A DNA stretch of 64,000 nt, taken from NCBI GenBank assembly GCA_024707325.1, contig JANPZY010000004.1, forward strand, positions 806,001 to 870,000, in the 5' to 3' direction. Below the pieces are notes generated by a model. The model was not told the DNA's origin. It was given only the letters and a program-made list of their open reading frames with translations, and did not search any database. The translations under genes were made by a program, and so were the position numbers. How positions within the stretch are numbered: position 1 is the stretch's first letter; every line of letters starts with the position of its first letter. This document shows positions 48,925 through 58,294 of this stretch, one piece after another. The stretch is from Opitutus sp. GTDB taxonomy: Bacteria; Verrucomicrobiota; Verrucomicrobiia; Opitutales; Opitutaceae.

Positions 48925-50436
48925 TCATTCGCCCTGAACGACATAGGTTGGCGTCGCTCCCACCTGCAAAGTGATGCGCCCGTCGGAGAGCCCCACCGCG
49001 TGATTTTCTCCCAGCGCGTCAACCGCCCCGGCCGATTTCCACGTCGTCGTCCAGCCGAACTCGACGGGCGGCTGATCTTCGCCGCTAAAACGGTCCCGCT
49101 GTTCCCACACCACGAAGGCGGGGCCGCGTGCGCCGCGATCGACCTCGAAGAGATAAATCGCCGGACGCTCGGGTATCGGCAAGCGCTTCACCGACTGCAC
49201 ACCGCCGAGGAACTCCGTCATGCGCTTAAACGCATGCGCGGTGAGCGTGGGTTTCCACGTGTCGCCCTCGTTTACCATGAGACTGAATTTGCCGAACATG
49301 AGCCCCATGATGTCGTCGCGCTCGTTCGTCGCTGGCGAATAACACCACAGCAGCGAACGCTTCAGTCCGGCTTCGAGCGCGAAGAGGTTTTGCATGACGA
49401 TCGTGCGCGACTGGATCCGGCGGAGCTTTTCCTCCAACTCGGGCGGGCAGCCCCACATGAACATCTGCGTCTGCGGCGAGAGCTCGGGCATCTTCTCGTA
49501 GAGCTCGGCGACGGCGCGACCGAGCGCGAGATCGACCTGCGCAGTGCCGCTCTCGTCGGGCTTCACCGCCCACTGCTGCACAATGGACAGATACTGCAGG
49601 TTGTCGGGCATCTCGTAAAAATTCGGCCCGCCATACTCGCCGCCGATGATCGGTTTCTCGTAGCCATTGGCCCGCATCCGCTCGCGGATGTAGGCCACGC
49701 GCGCGCCAATCGTTTCCGGCGCCATGTAAAGACGCAGATCGAAAATATCGAAAGCGTCGCCCGCCTCTCGCAGCACGTGATCGAAAAACGCCAGCGAGAC
49801 TTCCTGATGCGGGATCGGCGAAACCGGTTCGCCGTTGGGCATCTTCAGACCCGGTGGCATGAAGATTCCGTCGCATCCGCCCAGCACGACGAGTGCGTCG
49901 GGATCGGCGTCCTTCACGGCGCGATAAAAGATCCGGAGCTGCGCCACGAACTCCTCCACCGTGCCGCCCCAAAACGCCGGATTCGTCGGTTCGGCGTCGT
50001 TGCCCCAGTAGCGCACGCGACCGCGGTAGCGACTGACCGTCTCATAAACAAAGCGGTAGTAGTCGTCCGGATCCTTCGCCGACGTCGCGGGCATCATGAT
50101 CGCCGACACGCGCGTGGCCCATTTCGAGGCGGAGTAAAGGGTCACGAATCCCTCGTCAGCGTGCCGCAGCTCGCCGACATACAGATCCAAGTCCGACCAG
50201 TTGAAACGCCCCTTCTCGGGTTCGATCTGGTCCCAGAACAAGATCACGCGACTGAAGCCTCCACCCAGTTCGCGCACGTCACCGACATACGGGCGCGGCT
50301 TCACGCCGAGTTGTCCATAAAGATATCCCCAGCCGATGCCAAAGGGCGAAGGCTCGGAAGTAGCAGCGGCGTGGGCGGATGCGGAAGACATGAGGGCGGC
50401 AACGGTGAAAGCAGAGAAAAGACGGCGGAGTTTCAT
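48925..50436 (-). CDS. Secreted glycoside hydrolase, clan A (GH39-like)
   Basis: 503 residues with signal peptide (FSAFTVAALMSSASAHA). A (beta/alpha)8 barrel is suggested by SRVILFWDQIEPEKGRFNWSD, the acid/base region RYWGNDAEPTNP (E149) and the putative nucleophile strand IIGGEYGGPNFYE near residue 270, as in clan A retaining glycosidases. The C-terminus is a beta domain (LQVGATPTYVV). Family level is uncertain; substrate not predictable. TetR gene lies immediately upstream on the same strand. Confidence 0.7.
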   Translation of the reverse strand: MKLRRLFSAFTVAALMSSASAHAAATSEPSPFGIGWGYLYGQLGVKPRPYVGDVRELGGGFSRVILFWDQIEPEKGRFNWSDLDLYVGELRHADEGFVTLYSASKWATRVSAIMMPATSAKDPDDYYRFVYETVSRYRGRVRYWGNDAEPTNPAFWGGTVEEFVAQLRIFYRAVKDADPDALVVLGGCDGIFMPPGLKMPNGEPVSPIPHQEVSLAFFDHVLREAGDAFDIFDLRLYMAPETIGARVAYIRERMRANGYEKPIIGGEYGGPNFYEMPDNLQYLSIVQQWAVKPDESGTAQVDLALGRAVAELYEKMPELSPQTQMFMWGCPPELEEKLRRIQSRTIVMQNLFALEAGLKRSLLWCYSPATNERDDIMGLMFGKFSLMVNEGDTWKPTLTAHAFKRMTEFLGGVQSVKRLPIPERPAIYLFEVDRGARGPAFVVWEQRDRFSGEDQPPVEFGWTTTWKSAGAVDALGENHAVGLSDGRITLQVGATPTYVVQGE

Positions 50437-50490
50437 GAGCGTGGCGGGGTTCGCAGCCTTGTGTGGAAAGTGACTCCGGAGGCGTGGCTG

Positions 50491-51108
50491 TTACTCGGCC
50501 GCCTTGCCCGTCGCCCGCGTGGAGGATTTCCGGGTGGCGAGATCGAAGATCGTGATCAGCTCGTCCGCATACTCGGCGAGCGACAGCTTCGGATTTGCCA
50601 CCCACTGCGCCAACGCGCCGTTGATCGCGTGCATGAGCGTCGTCGCCATCGGCACGAGCGCGAACGACCGAAACTCACCGTCGGCCTGGCCCTTTTTCAG
50701 GATCGCGATCACCGACTTCAGATAAGTCGTTTCGGACCGCTCACGCAGATATAGCGCCCCGCCCGCATCGCGGTGATTCATCAGGATATACGACACCGCC
50801 AGCAGCTTCGCGCGGTTATGTTCGAGAAACGTGAACTCGGATCCGATGTAGGCGCGCAATTGCCCGCGAGCCGTCTGCTCTGCATCCAGGCGCGGCTCGA
50901 TAAACGCCCGCATCTCGCCGAAAATCTGCTCCACCGCCGCCTCCACGAGTTCGTCCTTCGTCCCAAAATGGTAGACGACGACGCTTTTGCTGATCGCCGC
51001 GCGCTCCGCGACCTTCGCCAGCGACGCGCCTGCATAGCCCTCCTCAGCCACCCCCTCGATCAGCGCCTCAATCAACTGGCGCCGCCGAGCTTGCTCGATA
51101 AACGACAT
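50491..51108 (-). CDS. TetR-family transcriptional regulator
   Basis: 205 residues. N-terminal helix-turn-helix: LIEALIEGVAEEGYAGASLA, KVAERAAISKSVVVYHFGTK, DELVEAAVEQIF. The C-terminal ligand domain is helical and diverged. ATG 51108 is preferred over the longer open frame. A palindrome and a pair of ATTTTTAG direct repeats lie just before the start (51107-51134) and could be its own operator. The glycosidase gene is downstream on the same strand with a 54-nt gap. Confidence 0.9.
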   Translation of the reverse strand: MSFIEQARRRQLIEALIEGVAEEGYAGASLAKVAERAAISKSVVVYHFGTKDELVEAAVEQIFGEMRAFIEPRLDAEQTARGQLRAYIGSEFTFLEHNRAKLLAVSYILMNHRDAGGALYLRERSETTYLKSVIAILKKGQADGEFRSFALVPMATTLMHAINGALAQWVANPKLSLAEYADELITIFDLATRKSSTRATGKAAE

Positions 51109-51134
51109 TTTTAGACCGGTCGGACTATTTTTAG
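51107..51134 (-). promoter_or_regulatory. Candidate TetR operator
   Basis: GACCGGTC is an 8-bp perfect palindrome (51114-51121) between two direct repeats ATTTTTAG spaced 20 bp apart, overlapping the TetR start. Autoregulation is plausible but inferred. Confidence 0.4.
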
Positions 51135-51349
51135 TCTTCACGGTCGAAACGCAGCCCGACCGGTTTGCTTTGTCAAGCCAGGTATGGGCCCGAGACGTTT
51201 CACACCGTCCCCCCGGGCCACGCTCGCGGTGGATCGCTTTCGTCCCTCGTCCACGCGGGCACACGTCGTCCCGCCGTCATCGATGCCGATCTTTCCGCGG
51301 AAGCCGGCGAGACACCTCGAGCCGAGTCCTTCCTTCCGGACGAAAAAAA

Positions 51350-51425
51350 TGGTGGAGCAGATCGGGATCAAACCGACGACCTCGTCGTTGCGAACGACGC
51401 GCTCTATCAACTGAGCTACTGCCCC
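51350..51425 (-). tRNA. tRNA-Ala (CGC)
   Basis: 76 nt with encoded CCA. Acceptor GGGGCAG/CTGCTCC includes the alanine identity pair G3-U70; the anticodon loop TTCGCAA gives CGC. The D loop reads AGTTGATA and the T loop TTTGATC, so position 19 is A and position 56 is U instead of the near-universal G19-C56. Confidence 0.92.
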
Positions 51426-51515
51426 ACGAGGGAGGGGAGGTTTTGGGGAATCAGCGCAGCCGAGTAAATACCATTTTTCGCCTGCGCGCCTAACTCGTCA
51501 CAAATTCCTCTGCTT

Positions 51516-52523
51516 CTACTCGATCTGAGACACCAAACGGCCAAAAACCATTTTCCCACCGGCTGTTGGCAGCACGCTCACGACCTCCACGCTCACGCGC
51601 TTGCCGACCAGGCTGCGTGCATTTCCCACCACGACCATCGAGCCGTCGTCGAGGAAACCCACCGCCTGCCCCTCGTCCTTGCCCTGCTTCACGAGGTCCA
51701 CCTCGAGCATTTCGCCCACCGTCAGCTCGGGACGCAACGCTTTGCCCAACGCGTTCAAATTCAGCCACGGCACGCCGTGAAACTCCGCGAGCTTCGCGAG
51801 ATTATAGTCCGTCGTCAGCAGCTTCGCGCGCATCGATTGCGCCAAAAACACCAGCTTCGCGTCCACGTCCTGCGGCTTCGTCACTTCGCTTTCGGGCGTG
51901 CGCAAATCCAGATGCGGGATGCGCCGAAGCTCGTTGAGCACCTCCAAGCCGCGGCGTCCCCTCGCCTGCTTCAGCGGATCGTTCGAGTCCGCCACCGCCT
52001 GCAGCTCGTTCAACACGAAACGCGGGATCACCAGCGCCGCGTTCAAGAATCCCGCCGCGCACACGCGCGAGATGCGCCCGTCGATCAGCACATTGGTGTC
52101 CACCACGACCAGCGGCACATCCACCTCGTGCGGCACGAACCGCACATACGGGATCACCAAGTTAAACTCATCCTTCCCGCGCAGCGCGATGACGGTGCAC
52201 AGATACGTGCTCACCAGAAACAGCGCGAGCCGCATCAAAAACAGCGTCTCCGGATCGCCGATGCCGAAGAGCGGCGAGGTCCCGATCAGGTAGGAAATCA
52301 CCGACCCCACCGCCAAACCGAACGTGAGCGCCGACAGCCCGCGCAGCGAAAACCCCTTCAGCAAAATATCCACCAGCACCACCAGCACGCCGATCAACGT
52401 GCCGATCGTCACCGCGAGCCCGCGATGGTCGTCCCACTCCTGCACCGTGTAGCACACCAGCCAGCCGGCCGCGGCGCAGAGGGTCACAAACACCAGTCGG
52501 ATCGGGAGCAGCGTCCTGTTCAT
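51516..52523 (-). CDS. PIN-TRAM membrane protein (YacL-like)
   Basis: 335 residues. Four hydrophobic helices (e.g. LVFVTLCAAAGWLVCYTV, LIGVLVVLVDILL) precede a PIN ribonuclease-like domain with VVVDTNVLIDGRISRV, ELQAVADSND and TTDYNLAKLAEFHGV, and a C-terminal TRAM RNA-binding domain (GEMLEVDLVKQGKDEGQAVG). Similar to YacL-type proteins of unknown physiological target. Start ATG 52523 overlaps the stop of the small gene upstream (TGATG). Confidence 0.88.
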   Translation of the reverse strand: MNRTLLPIRLVFVTLCAAAGWLVCYTVQEWDDHRGLAVTIGTLIGVLVVLVDILLKGFSLRGLSALTFGLAVGSVISYLIGTSPLFGIGDPETLFLMRLALFLVSTYLCTVIALRGKDEFNLVIPYVRFVPHEVDVPLVVVDTNVLIDGRISRVCAAGFLNAALVIPRFVLNELQAVADSNDPLKQARGRRGLEVLNELRRIPHLDLRTPESEVTKPQDVDAKLVFLAQSMRAKLLTTDYNLAKLAEFHGVPWLNLNALGKALRPELTVGEMLEVDLVKQGKDEGQAVGFLDDGSMVVVGNARSLVGKRVSVEVVSVLPTAGGKMVFGRLVSQIE

Positions 52524-52648
52524 CAGAATAGACCCAAATGCCGAATCGCGAACAACACGAGCGGCAAACCCACGCCCACCGCCACGGCGATCAACAGGAT
52601 ACGCCGATGTTTCGCGGCATTTTCCGTTGCGGGGTCGTGCGGCTCCAT
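52523..52648 (-). CDS. Small membrane protein, 41 residues
   Basis: A short hydrophilic N-terminus (MEPHDPATENAAKHRR) is followed by one hydrophobic helix (ILLIAVAVGVGLPLVLFAI) and a short tail. The stop TGA overlaps the ATG of the PIN-TRAM gene as TGATG, implying translational coupling. No family was recognised. Confidence 0.6.
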   Translation of the reverse strand: MEPHDPATENAAKHRRILLIAVAVGVGLPLVLFAIRHLGLF

Positions 52649-52679
52649 TTCGATGCGAAGCCACCAAACCGCCCCCGGC

Positions 52680-53098
52680 ATGACAACCCAATACTGGCTC
52701 GTTAAATCCGAACCCTCCGCCTACGCGTGGACCGACCTCGTGCGCGATCGCCGCACCGACTGGACCGGCGTGCGTAATCACCAGGCCAAACTCAACCTCC
52801 AGGCCATGCGGCGCGGCGACCACGTGCTCTTCTACGAGAGCGTCACCACCAAGGCCGTGCTCGGCCTCGCCACCGTTTCCAAAACCGCCTTCCCCGACAC
52901 CACCGCCGACGAGTCAGGCTGGTTCGCCGTCGAGATCGCCGCCGACAAAGCGCTCAAAAACCCGTCACGCTCGCCGCGATCAAAGCCGAGCCCACACTGG
53001 CCGACATCGCCCTGCTCCGCCAGAGCCGTCTTTCCGTGATCCCGCTCACCGCCGACGCCTTCAAGCGCATCGTCAAACTCGGCGGCGGCCCCGCGTAA
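52680..53098 (+). CDS. EVE-domain protein, frameshifted
   Basis: About 139 residues. The EVE fold (modified-base binding, relative of PUA/ASCH) is seen in TQYWLVKSEPSAYAWTDLV, WTGVRNHQAKLNLQAMRRGD and HVLFYESVTTKAVLGLATV. After KALKNP the frame is lost; one additional C near 52961-52963 restores VTLAAIKAEPTLADIALLRQ, SRLSVIPLTADAFKR and the stop at 53096-53098. The deletion is probably a sequence error. It is divergent from the small membrane gene, with 31 nt between starts. Confidence 0.85.
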
Positions 53099-53191
53099 CC
53101 ACGCCGCGGATACACCGCACCCGCGACCTCCACCGCGCCAGCCACAATGTCATCCATTAGTTGACTTTGTATTTTGGGCTGCGGGCCGGGT

Positions 53192-53530
53192 CGCGCCGTG
53201 GTGCGGCCGACGTTCCGACCAGGTGCGCACCTTGTCCCGATCCGGGACGCACTGTGGTTCGACCCTGTCCGCACCTGAGGCCGACCGTGTTCGCTCCTCG
53301 GCTCAAGGTTGTCCGGACCAGAGTGCGACCTTCTGCGCACATGCCTTCGACCATGTCCGCACCTCAGCTCGACTGCATCCGCACCGTGGCTCGACCCGGT
53401 CCGCATCTTCACGCGAGCGTGTCTGCACCTTCGTTCGACCATGTCCGGACGGTCATTCGACCGTGTTCGGACCTTGGCTCGAAGCGGAGCGCACTCGGTC
53501 CCTACCCGGTCCACGTGCGAGCACGACTCG
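53192..53530 (+). repeat. 22-bp tandem repeat array 6 (largest)
   Basis: Fifteen units of exactly 22 bp from 53192 to 53521, plus a final partial unit up to the stop codon of the gene at 53531 (minus strand). Units are more diverged here than elsewhere, but none departs from 22 bp. I see no gene in 53099-53530. Confidence 0.9.
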
Positions 53531-55255
53531 TCACTGCATCGCCAGTTCGACGACGATGCGGAAACCCACGTGGCGCGCGCGCTCGTTTTGCGCAGCGTCG
53601 GTGCGTGTCAGCCTCGGCTCCGGATCGAGATAACTGCCGCCGACGATCTGTGCTCGCGCCGCCTCGCTCGCGTCTTCGATCCACTCGGCCACGTTACCCA
53701 ACAGGTCCGCAAAACCGACGTCGTTGGGCTGCGCTGCCGCGAGACCGCGCGTCGCGCCTTTTGCCACCACCGCGTTCCAGGGCGAGGGTTCACCGTCGCC
53801 GAGCGCGCGTTGGAGTTCATCCCAACGCGGCAGTCGCACGCGCGTGCCGAGCACCCAGGAGAGCCGACGGCAAAACTCCTGTGCCTCGAGCCAGTTCACC
53901 GAATCGACCGGCAGATCGCGTCCTGCGTGGCGACTCGGATTCGTGCTCATCACGCGTTGGTAGATTTCCTGGGAAACCTCGGTCTTGAACATCAGCACGG
54001 GCTCCTCGCCGGGAATCGGCGCGAGCCGCTCGTAAATCGTATCCTGCAACACGCGCAGTTCGGAGCCGCGTGCTCCGAGGTAGGAGAGTTTCAACTTCAG
54101 CGCCGGATCGAGCGTCTGCCCTTTTGGAAACTCGCGTTCGACGAGCGCGATGAGCTCGAGCGCGTCGGCGATGCGTTTTTCGGCGGCGAACGCCTGACGC
54201 TTTAAAAGCAGGCTCGCGATCGTGCGATCGAGCGTCGCCACCGCGGCGATCGGCTCGGCCGCGAGCACGGTCTGACGTTTGATCTCGAGTTGATCGATCT
54301 TCGCCGTGGATACGAAACGGCTGCGCGCGAACTCGTGATTCAGCTTCCGCTGCGCAATGCCCGCCGCGCGGTAATGCTCCGCTGCCTCGTCGTTGCGCCC
54401 CTTTTTCGCCGCGGCGTCGCCGCTTTGTTCGTGACGCACGACGTCCTCGGCCACGCCCGCCGCCTGGAGCGAAGCGATCTCGCCCTCGATCCGGTCGACC
54501 GCCGTGAGATCCGCGTATCGCGTGCGCGGATACTGCTCGTTCAACTGTGCCTGCAGCTCGCGCGCGCGGGAAAAATCGCCGAGCGCGTCGGTCCAACGCT
54601 CAGCCTGCACAGCCGCAGCCGCGCTCGCGAGATGCGCCGACATCGCTTCATGCAGCGGCTTTGCTTCGAAGGTCTCGATCGCCTGCTCGAGCGCGAGTTC
54701 GCGCACGAAGTTTTTCCAGCGTGGTTCGGCGTCGCTTTGATCGACCTCACGCTGCAACGCGAGCGCCGCCCGGTAGTGTTCAAGTGCGAGCTCAACGCGG
54801 CCGGCACGCTGCTCGCGTTCGGCGTCTTCGTGGAGCGTGGCGATCTGGAGATTGAGTTCGCGCGCTCGCACGGAATCGCGCGCTGCGAGCAGGCGTTCGA
54901 GGCGCACATTGTGCTCCACGCCGGCGAGCGGGTTGAGTTGCAGCAGATCGCGTTGCTGGCGGATGGCTCGCTCCAGTAGCGGAGTCATTTCGGCCGAGGT
55001 CGCGCCCGCCTCGGTGAGGCGTTGGTATTCGCGCTCGGCTTCGCCCACATCGTCAGAAATGCGTCGCTGTTCGGTGGTGAGCGCGATCCGTGTCACCGCA
55101 CCACGCTCGGCATTCGGCGCAGGCGGTTCGCGCGTGAACCACACGTAGCAAAGCGCGGCTGCCGCCACGATCGCGGCGGGAGCGACGATCCAGCGCCAGA
55201 TCAGCAGCCGCCGGTCGGACTCCCCGGTCAGCGCGTCTTCGGTTGCGCGCAACAT
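53531..55255 (-). CDS. TPR protein with formylglycine-generating-enzyme-like domain
   Basis: 574 residues from ATG 55255. One membrane helix (IVAPAAIVAAAALCYVWF, near residue 25) is followed by a long helical region with TPR-like repeats and a C-terminal FGE/SUMF1 domain (LMFKTEVSQEIYQRVMSTNPS, LPVDSVNWLEAQEFCRRLSW, GLAAAQPNDVGFADLLGNVAEW and GFRIVVELA). The active-site cysteine pair of true FGE is not seen in the VGGSYLDPEPRL region, so it may be a non-catalytic binding domain. A receptor-like role outside the membrane is possible. Its stop touches the repeat array. Confidence 0.8.
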   Translation of the reverse strand: MLRATEDALTGESDRRLLIWRWIVAPAAIVAAAALCYVWFTREPPAPNAERGAVTRIALTTEQRRISDDVGEAEREYQRLTEAGATSAEMTPLLERAIRQQRDLLQLNPLAGVEHNVRLERLLAARDSVRARELNLQIATLHEDAEREQRAGRVELALEHYRAALALQREVDQSDAEPRWKNFVRELALEQAIETFEAKPLHEAMSAHLASAAAAVQAERWTDALGDFSRARELQAQLNEQYPRTRYADLTAVDRIEGEIASLQAAGVAEDVVRHEQSGDAAAKKGRNDEAAEHYRAAGIAQRKLNHEFARSRFVSTAKIDQLEIKRQTVLAAEPIAAVATLDRTIASLLLKRQAFAAEKRIADALELIALVEREFPKGQTLDPALKLKLSYLGARGSELRVLQDTIYERLAPIPGEEPVLMFKTEVSQEIYQRVMSTNPSRHAGRDLPVDSVNWLEAQEFCRRLSWVLGTRVRLPRWDELQRALGDGEPSPWNAVVAKGATRGLAAAQPNDVGFADLLGNVAEWIEDASEAARAQIVGGSYLDPEPRLTRTDAAQNERARHVGFRIVVELAMQ

Positions 55256-55357
55256 GCGACCGCGAGGCAAACGGCGCCCCGGAGAAACGCAATGCGTTCC
55301 CGAGTCAACGGCTCCGCCAGACTCGACACGCCGGGCGGTTTGCCCTTTGCAAAAGCG

Positions 55358-56208
55358 ATGCTCGAAACGCTCACGATCCTCGCCCCCGGTCTGCTCGGCG
55401 GTTCCGTCGCGCGCGCGCTGCCCACGCCCGCCGCGTGGCCAAACGGATCGTGATCTGGGCGCGCCGCCCCGAAGTGCGGCTGGAGCTCGCCTCACAACCC
55501 TGGTGTCAGGCAGTCGCGGACTCGCCGTCGACCGCGGTCGCTGGCGCGCAACTCGTCGTCATCGCCTCGCCCGTCGATCACATCGTGCCGCTCGCGCGCG
55601 AAATCGCTCCGGCGCTCGCCGACGGCGCCATCGTCACCGACGTCGGCAGCGTGAAAGGCGAGATCTCACGCCTCGGCCACGCCGCACTCGGCAGCCGCGC
55701 GCATTTCGTCGGTTCGCATCCAATGGCCGGCTCCGAGAAAACCGGCTGGCAGCACTCGACGGAAACGTTGTTCGACGGACGCACGTGTTTCGTAACGCCT
55801 CTCGCTGACACGAACGAGAACGCCGCCGCAACCGTGGCAAAGTTCTGGCGCGAACTTGGCGGCGAACCCGTCACGATTTCGCCCGATCAGCACGATGAAA
55901 TCGTCGCGCACATCAGCCACCTCCCGCAGATGATCGCATCGAGTTTGTGCGCGTTTCTCGCCAAGAAAAATCCGCAGTGGCGTAACTTCGCCGGCGGCGG
56001 CCTGCGCGACACCACGCGCATCGCGGGCAGCGATCCGCAGCTCTGGCGCACGATCATCGAGCAGAACCGCGACGAAATCCTGCGCGCGCTGCGCGAGTAT
56101 CAGGAGGAGTTGCACGCGTTCCAAATCGCGCTCGCCAATCGCGACTACCTCGATCTCACCGCCCGGCTCGAACGCGGCCGCGCCTACCGCAGCGAGTTTC
56201 GCGTGTGA
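55358..56208 (+). CDS. tyrA: Prephenate dehydrogenase, frameshifted
   Basis: NAD(P)-dependent step to tyrosine. About 283 residues. ATG 55358 begins METLTILAPGLLGGSVARAL-like sequence (LETLTILAPGLLGGSVARAL) with the dinucleotide loop GLLGGS. Then VIWARRPEVRLEL, TDVGSVKGEI, FVGSHPMAGSEKTGWQ, the catalytic-type His in VAHISHLPQMIASSL, and GGGLRDTTRIAGSDPQLW. The two halves are in different frames; one missing C at 55421-55423 explains it. The gene heads the tyrA-aroA-cmk-plsC cluster. Confidence 0.9.
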
Positions 56209-56284
56209 GTCCTGCGTCCGCTCCGTCCGCGTGAAAATGCGGACTGGAAGCCGCGCCGCCGATCGCTGACGCTCTGCGCCTTTC

Positions 56285-57628
56285 ATGCCCTTGCCCGACC
56301 TATTGCCGATCCAGCCTTTCACCCGCCCCGCCCGCGGCGAAGTGACGTTGCCCGGCTCGAAAAGCCTCACGAATCGCGCGCTGATGCTCGCGGCGCTTTG
56401 TCCGCAAACGGTCACGTTGAGCGGTGCGCTCTTCAGCGAAGACACCCACCTGATGGTCGAAGCGTTGCGCGCGCTCGGGTTTTCCGTGGAGGCCGACGAA
56501 GCCGCGCTGACGTTGCGCGTTTCGAATCAGGTGCGCGGTTTCTCGGGGGGCCAGGCGGATCTCTTCGTCGGCCTCGCCGGCACGGCCGCGCGTTTCCTCA
56601 CGGCGCTCTGCGCGGCGGCTCCATCGGGTGTGTATCGCATCGACGGCATTCCGCAGATGCGGAAACGTCCGATGAAGGGCCTCATCGAAGCGCTGCGCGC
56701 GCTCGGCGCAGACATCCGCTGCACCGGCGAGGAAGGATTTTTCCCGCTCGAGATTCACGCGCGCGGTTTGCGCGGCGGCACGGTGAGCATCGACGCGCGC
56801 GAGAGCAGCCAACTGCTTTCTGCGCTGCTCATGGTCGCGCCGCTCGCCGCCACGCCCGTGCAGGTGAAACTCGTCGGCGGCGTGCGCTGGCCGTTCGTCC
56901 AGATGACGACGCGGCTCATGGAGCACTTCGGCCAGAAGCCCGTCGTGCGCCTGAGCGACGACGAACTCGCGGTGCAAAACGACACGCGCTACGGCCTCGG
57001 CGGCGACTCGTATGCGATCGAGCCCGACGCGACGGCGGCGAGCTACTACCTTGCGCTCCCGCTCGTCACCCGCGGTTCGCTGCTGCTCCGCGGTTTGCGC
57101 GGACCGGGCGGCGGATTGCAGGGCGACACGCAGTTTTCCGCCGTGCTCGGAGAAGTCGGTCTCACCGTGCAAACGCACGACGCGGGCGTGACGGCGGAGT
57201 TTTCCGGCGAGAAAGCCCTGCGCGGCGTGACACGTGATTTCAGCGGATTTTCGGATACGTTTCTCACGCTCGCTGCGCTCGCGCCGCTACTCGACGGCCC
57301 GACGCGTATCAGCGGCATCGCGCACACGCGGAAGCAGGAAACCGATCGCGTGGCCGGCATGGCGCGCGAACTGTCGCGACTCGGTCAGCACGTGATCGAG
57401 ACCGAGGACGCTCTCGAGATTCACCCGCGTCCGCTGCGCGTCGACCAGACAATCGAGACGTATGGTGACCACCGCTTCGCGATGAGTTTCGGCGTGCTCG
57501 GCTCGCACGATCTGCGCGGCGACGGCCGTCCGTGGCTCACCATTTCCAACCCCGCCTGCTGCGCGAAAACTTTCCCGCACTTTTTTGAGTTGCTGGAGTC
57601 GCTGCGCCAAAAATCGTTGGCCGCCTAG
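56285..57628 (+). CDS. aroA: 3-phosphoshikimate 1-carboxyvinyltransferase (EPSP synthase)
   Basis: Adds the enolpyruvyl group from PEP to shikimate 3-phosphate. 447 residues: LPGSKSLTNRALMLAALCP, GLAGTAARFLTAL, GIPQMRKRPMKGLIEAL, ESSQLLSALLMVAP and ETYGDHRFAMSFGVLG are intact. It follows tyrA by 76 nt and abuts cmk with no gap. The EPSP synthase–cytidylate kinase–acyltransferase order is common. Confidence 0.97.
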   Translation: MPLPDLLPIQPFTRPARGEVTLPGSKSLTNRALMLAALCPQTVTLSGALFSEDTHLMVEALRALGFSVEADEAALTLRVSNQVRGFSGGQADLFVGLAGTAARFLTALCAAAPSGVYRIDGIPQMRKRPMKGLIEALRALGADIRCTGEEGFFPLEIHARGLRGGTVSIDARESSQLLSALLMVAPLAATPVQVKLVGGVRWPFVQMTTRLMEHFGQKPVVRLSDDELAVQNDTRYGLGGDSYAIEPDATAASYYLALPLVTRGSLLLRGLRGPGGGLQGDTQFSAVLGEVGLTVQTHDAGVTAEFSGEKALRGVTRDFSGFSDTFLTLAALAPLLDGPTRISGIAHTRKQETDRVAGMARELSRLGQHVIETEDALEIHPRPLRVDQTIETYGDHRFAMSFGVLGSHDLRGDGRPWLTISNPACCAKTFPHFFELLESLRQKSLAA

Positions 57629-58294
57629 ATGCCGTCCTCGCCCTTCATCATTGTCGCCATCGATGGCGGCGCCGCCTCCGGAAAATCGTCCACCTCGCGC
57701 GCGCTCAGCGAGCGGTTCAATTTCCTGCACTCCGACACCGGCTCCTACTACCGCGCCGTCACCGCGGAGTTGCTGCGCCTCGGCATCTCGCCCGCCGATC
57801 CGGCTGCGGTGCAAAACGCTCTCGCCGGCGTCAGCCTCGCCACCACCGTGCGCGGACGCCGCGCCGTCATGCAGATTGGCGGACGCGAGGTGCCGGAAAC
57901 GGAAATCCGCAGCGCGGAAACGACCGCGAATGTCGCCACGTTTGCCGCGATCCCGGCATTGCGCGCGGCGTTGCTCGACTACCAACGCAGCCAAGCCGAG
58001 ACCGCGCGGACGCACGGTTTCGGCGGCCTGGTGATGGAAGGCCGCGACATCGGTTCGAAAATTTTTCCCGACGCAGATCTGCGCTACTTTCTCTTCGCCG
58101 ATCCGGCCGAGCGCGCCCGTCGTCGCGAACAGCAGGGCTTGCAGGATCAGGTCGCCAAGCGCGACACGCTCGACAGCCAGCGACTGCGCGAGAGCCTGCA
58201 AGGCGCGACGTTGATCGACAGCACCTATCTGACGCTCGAACAGGTGGTGGAGCAGATCGCCGGAGAAATTTCCGCCAAGCTTCAGGCCGCATGA
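57629..58294 (+). CDS. cmk: Cytidylate kinase
   Basis: Phosphorylates CMP/dCMP. 221 residues. P-loop DGGAASGKSSTSRAL, HSDTGSYYRAV, substrate motif VMEGRDIGSKIFPDAD and FLFADPAERARRR are canonical. Its start codon is immediately after the aroA stop, and its own stop overlaps the plsC start (ATGA), so aroA, cmk and plsC are likely co-translated. Confidence 0.95.
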   Translation: MPSSPFIIVAIDGGAASGKSSTSRALSERFNFLHSDTGSYYRAVTAELLRLGISPADPAAVQNALAGVSLATTVRGRRAVMQIGGREVPETEIRSAETTANVATFAAIPALRAALLDYQRSQAETARTHGFGGLVMEGRDIGSKIFPDADLRYFLFADPAERARRREQQGLQDQVAKRDTLDSQRLRESLQGATLIDSTYLTLEQVVEQIAGEISAKLQAA

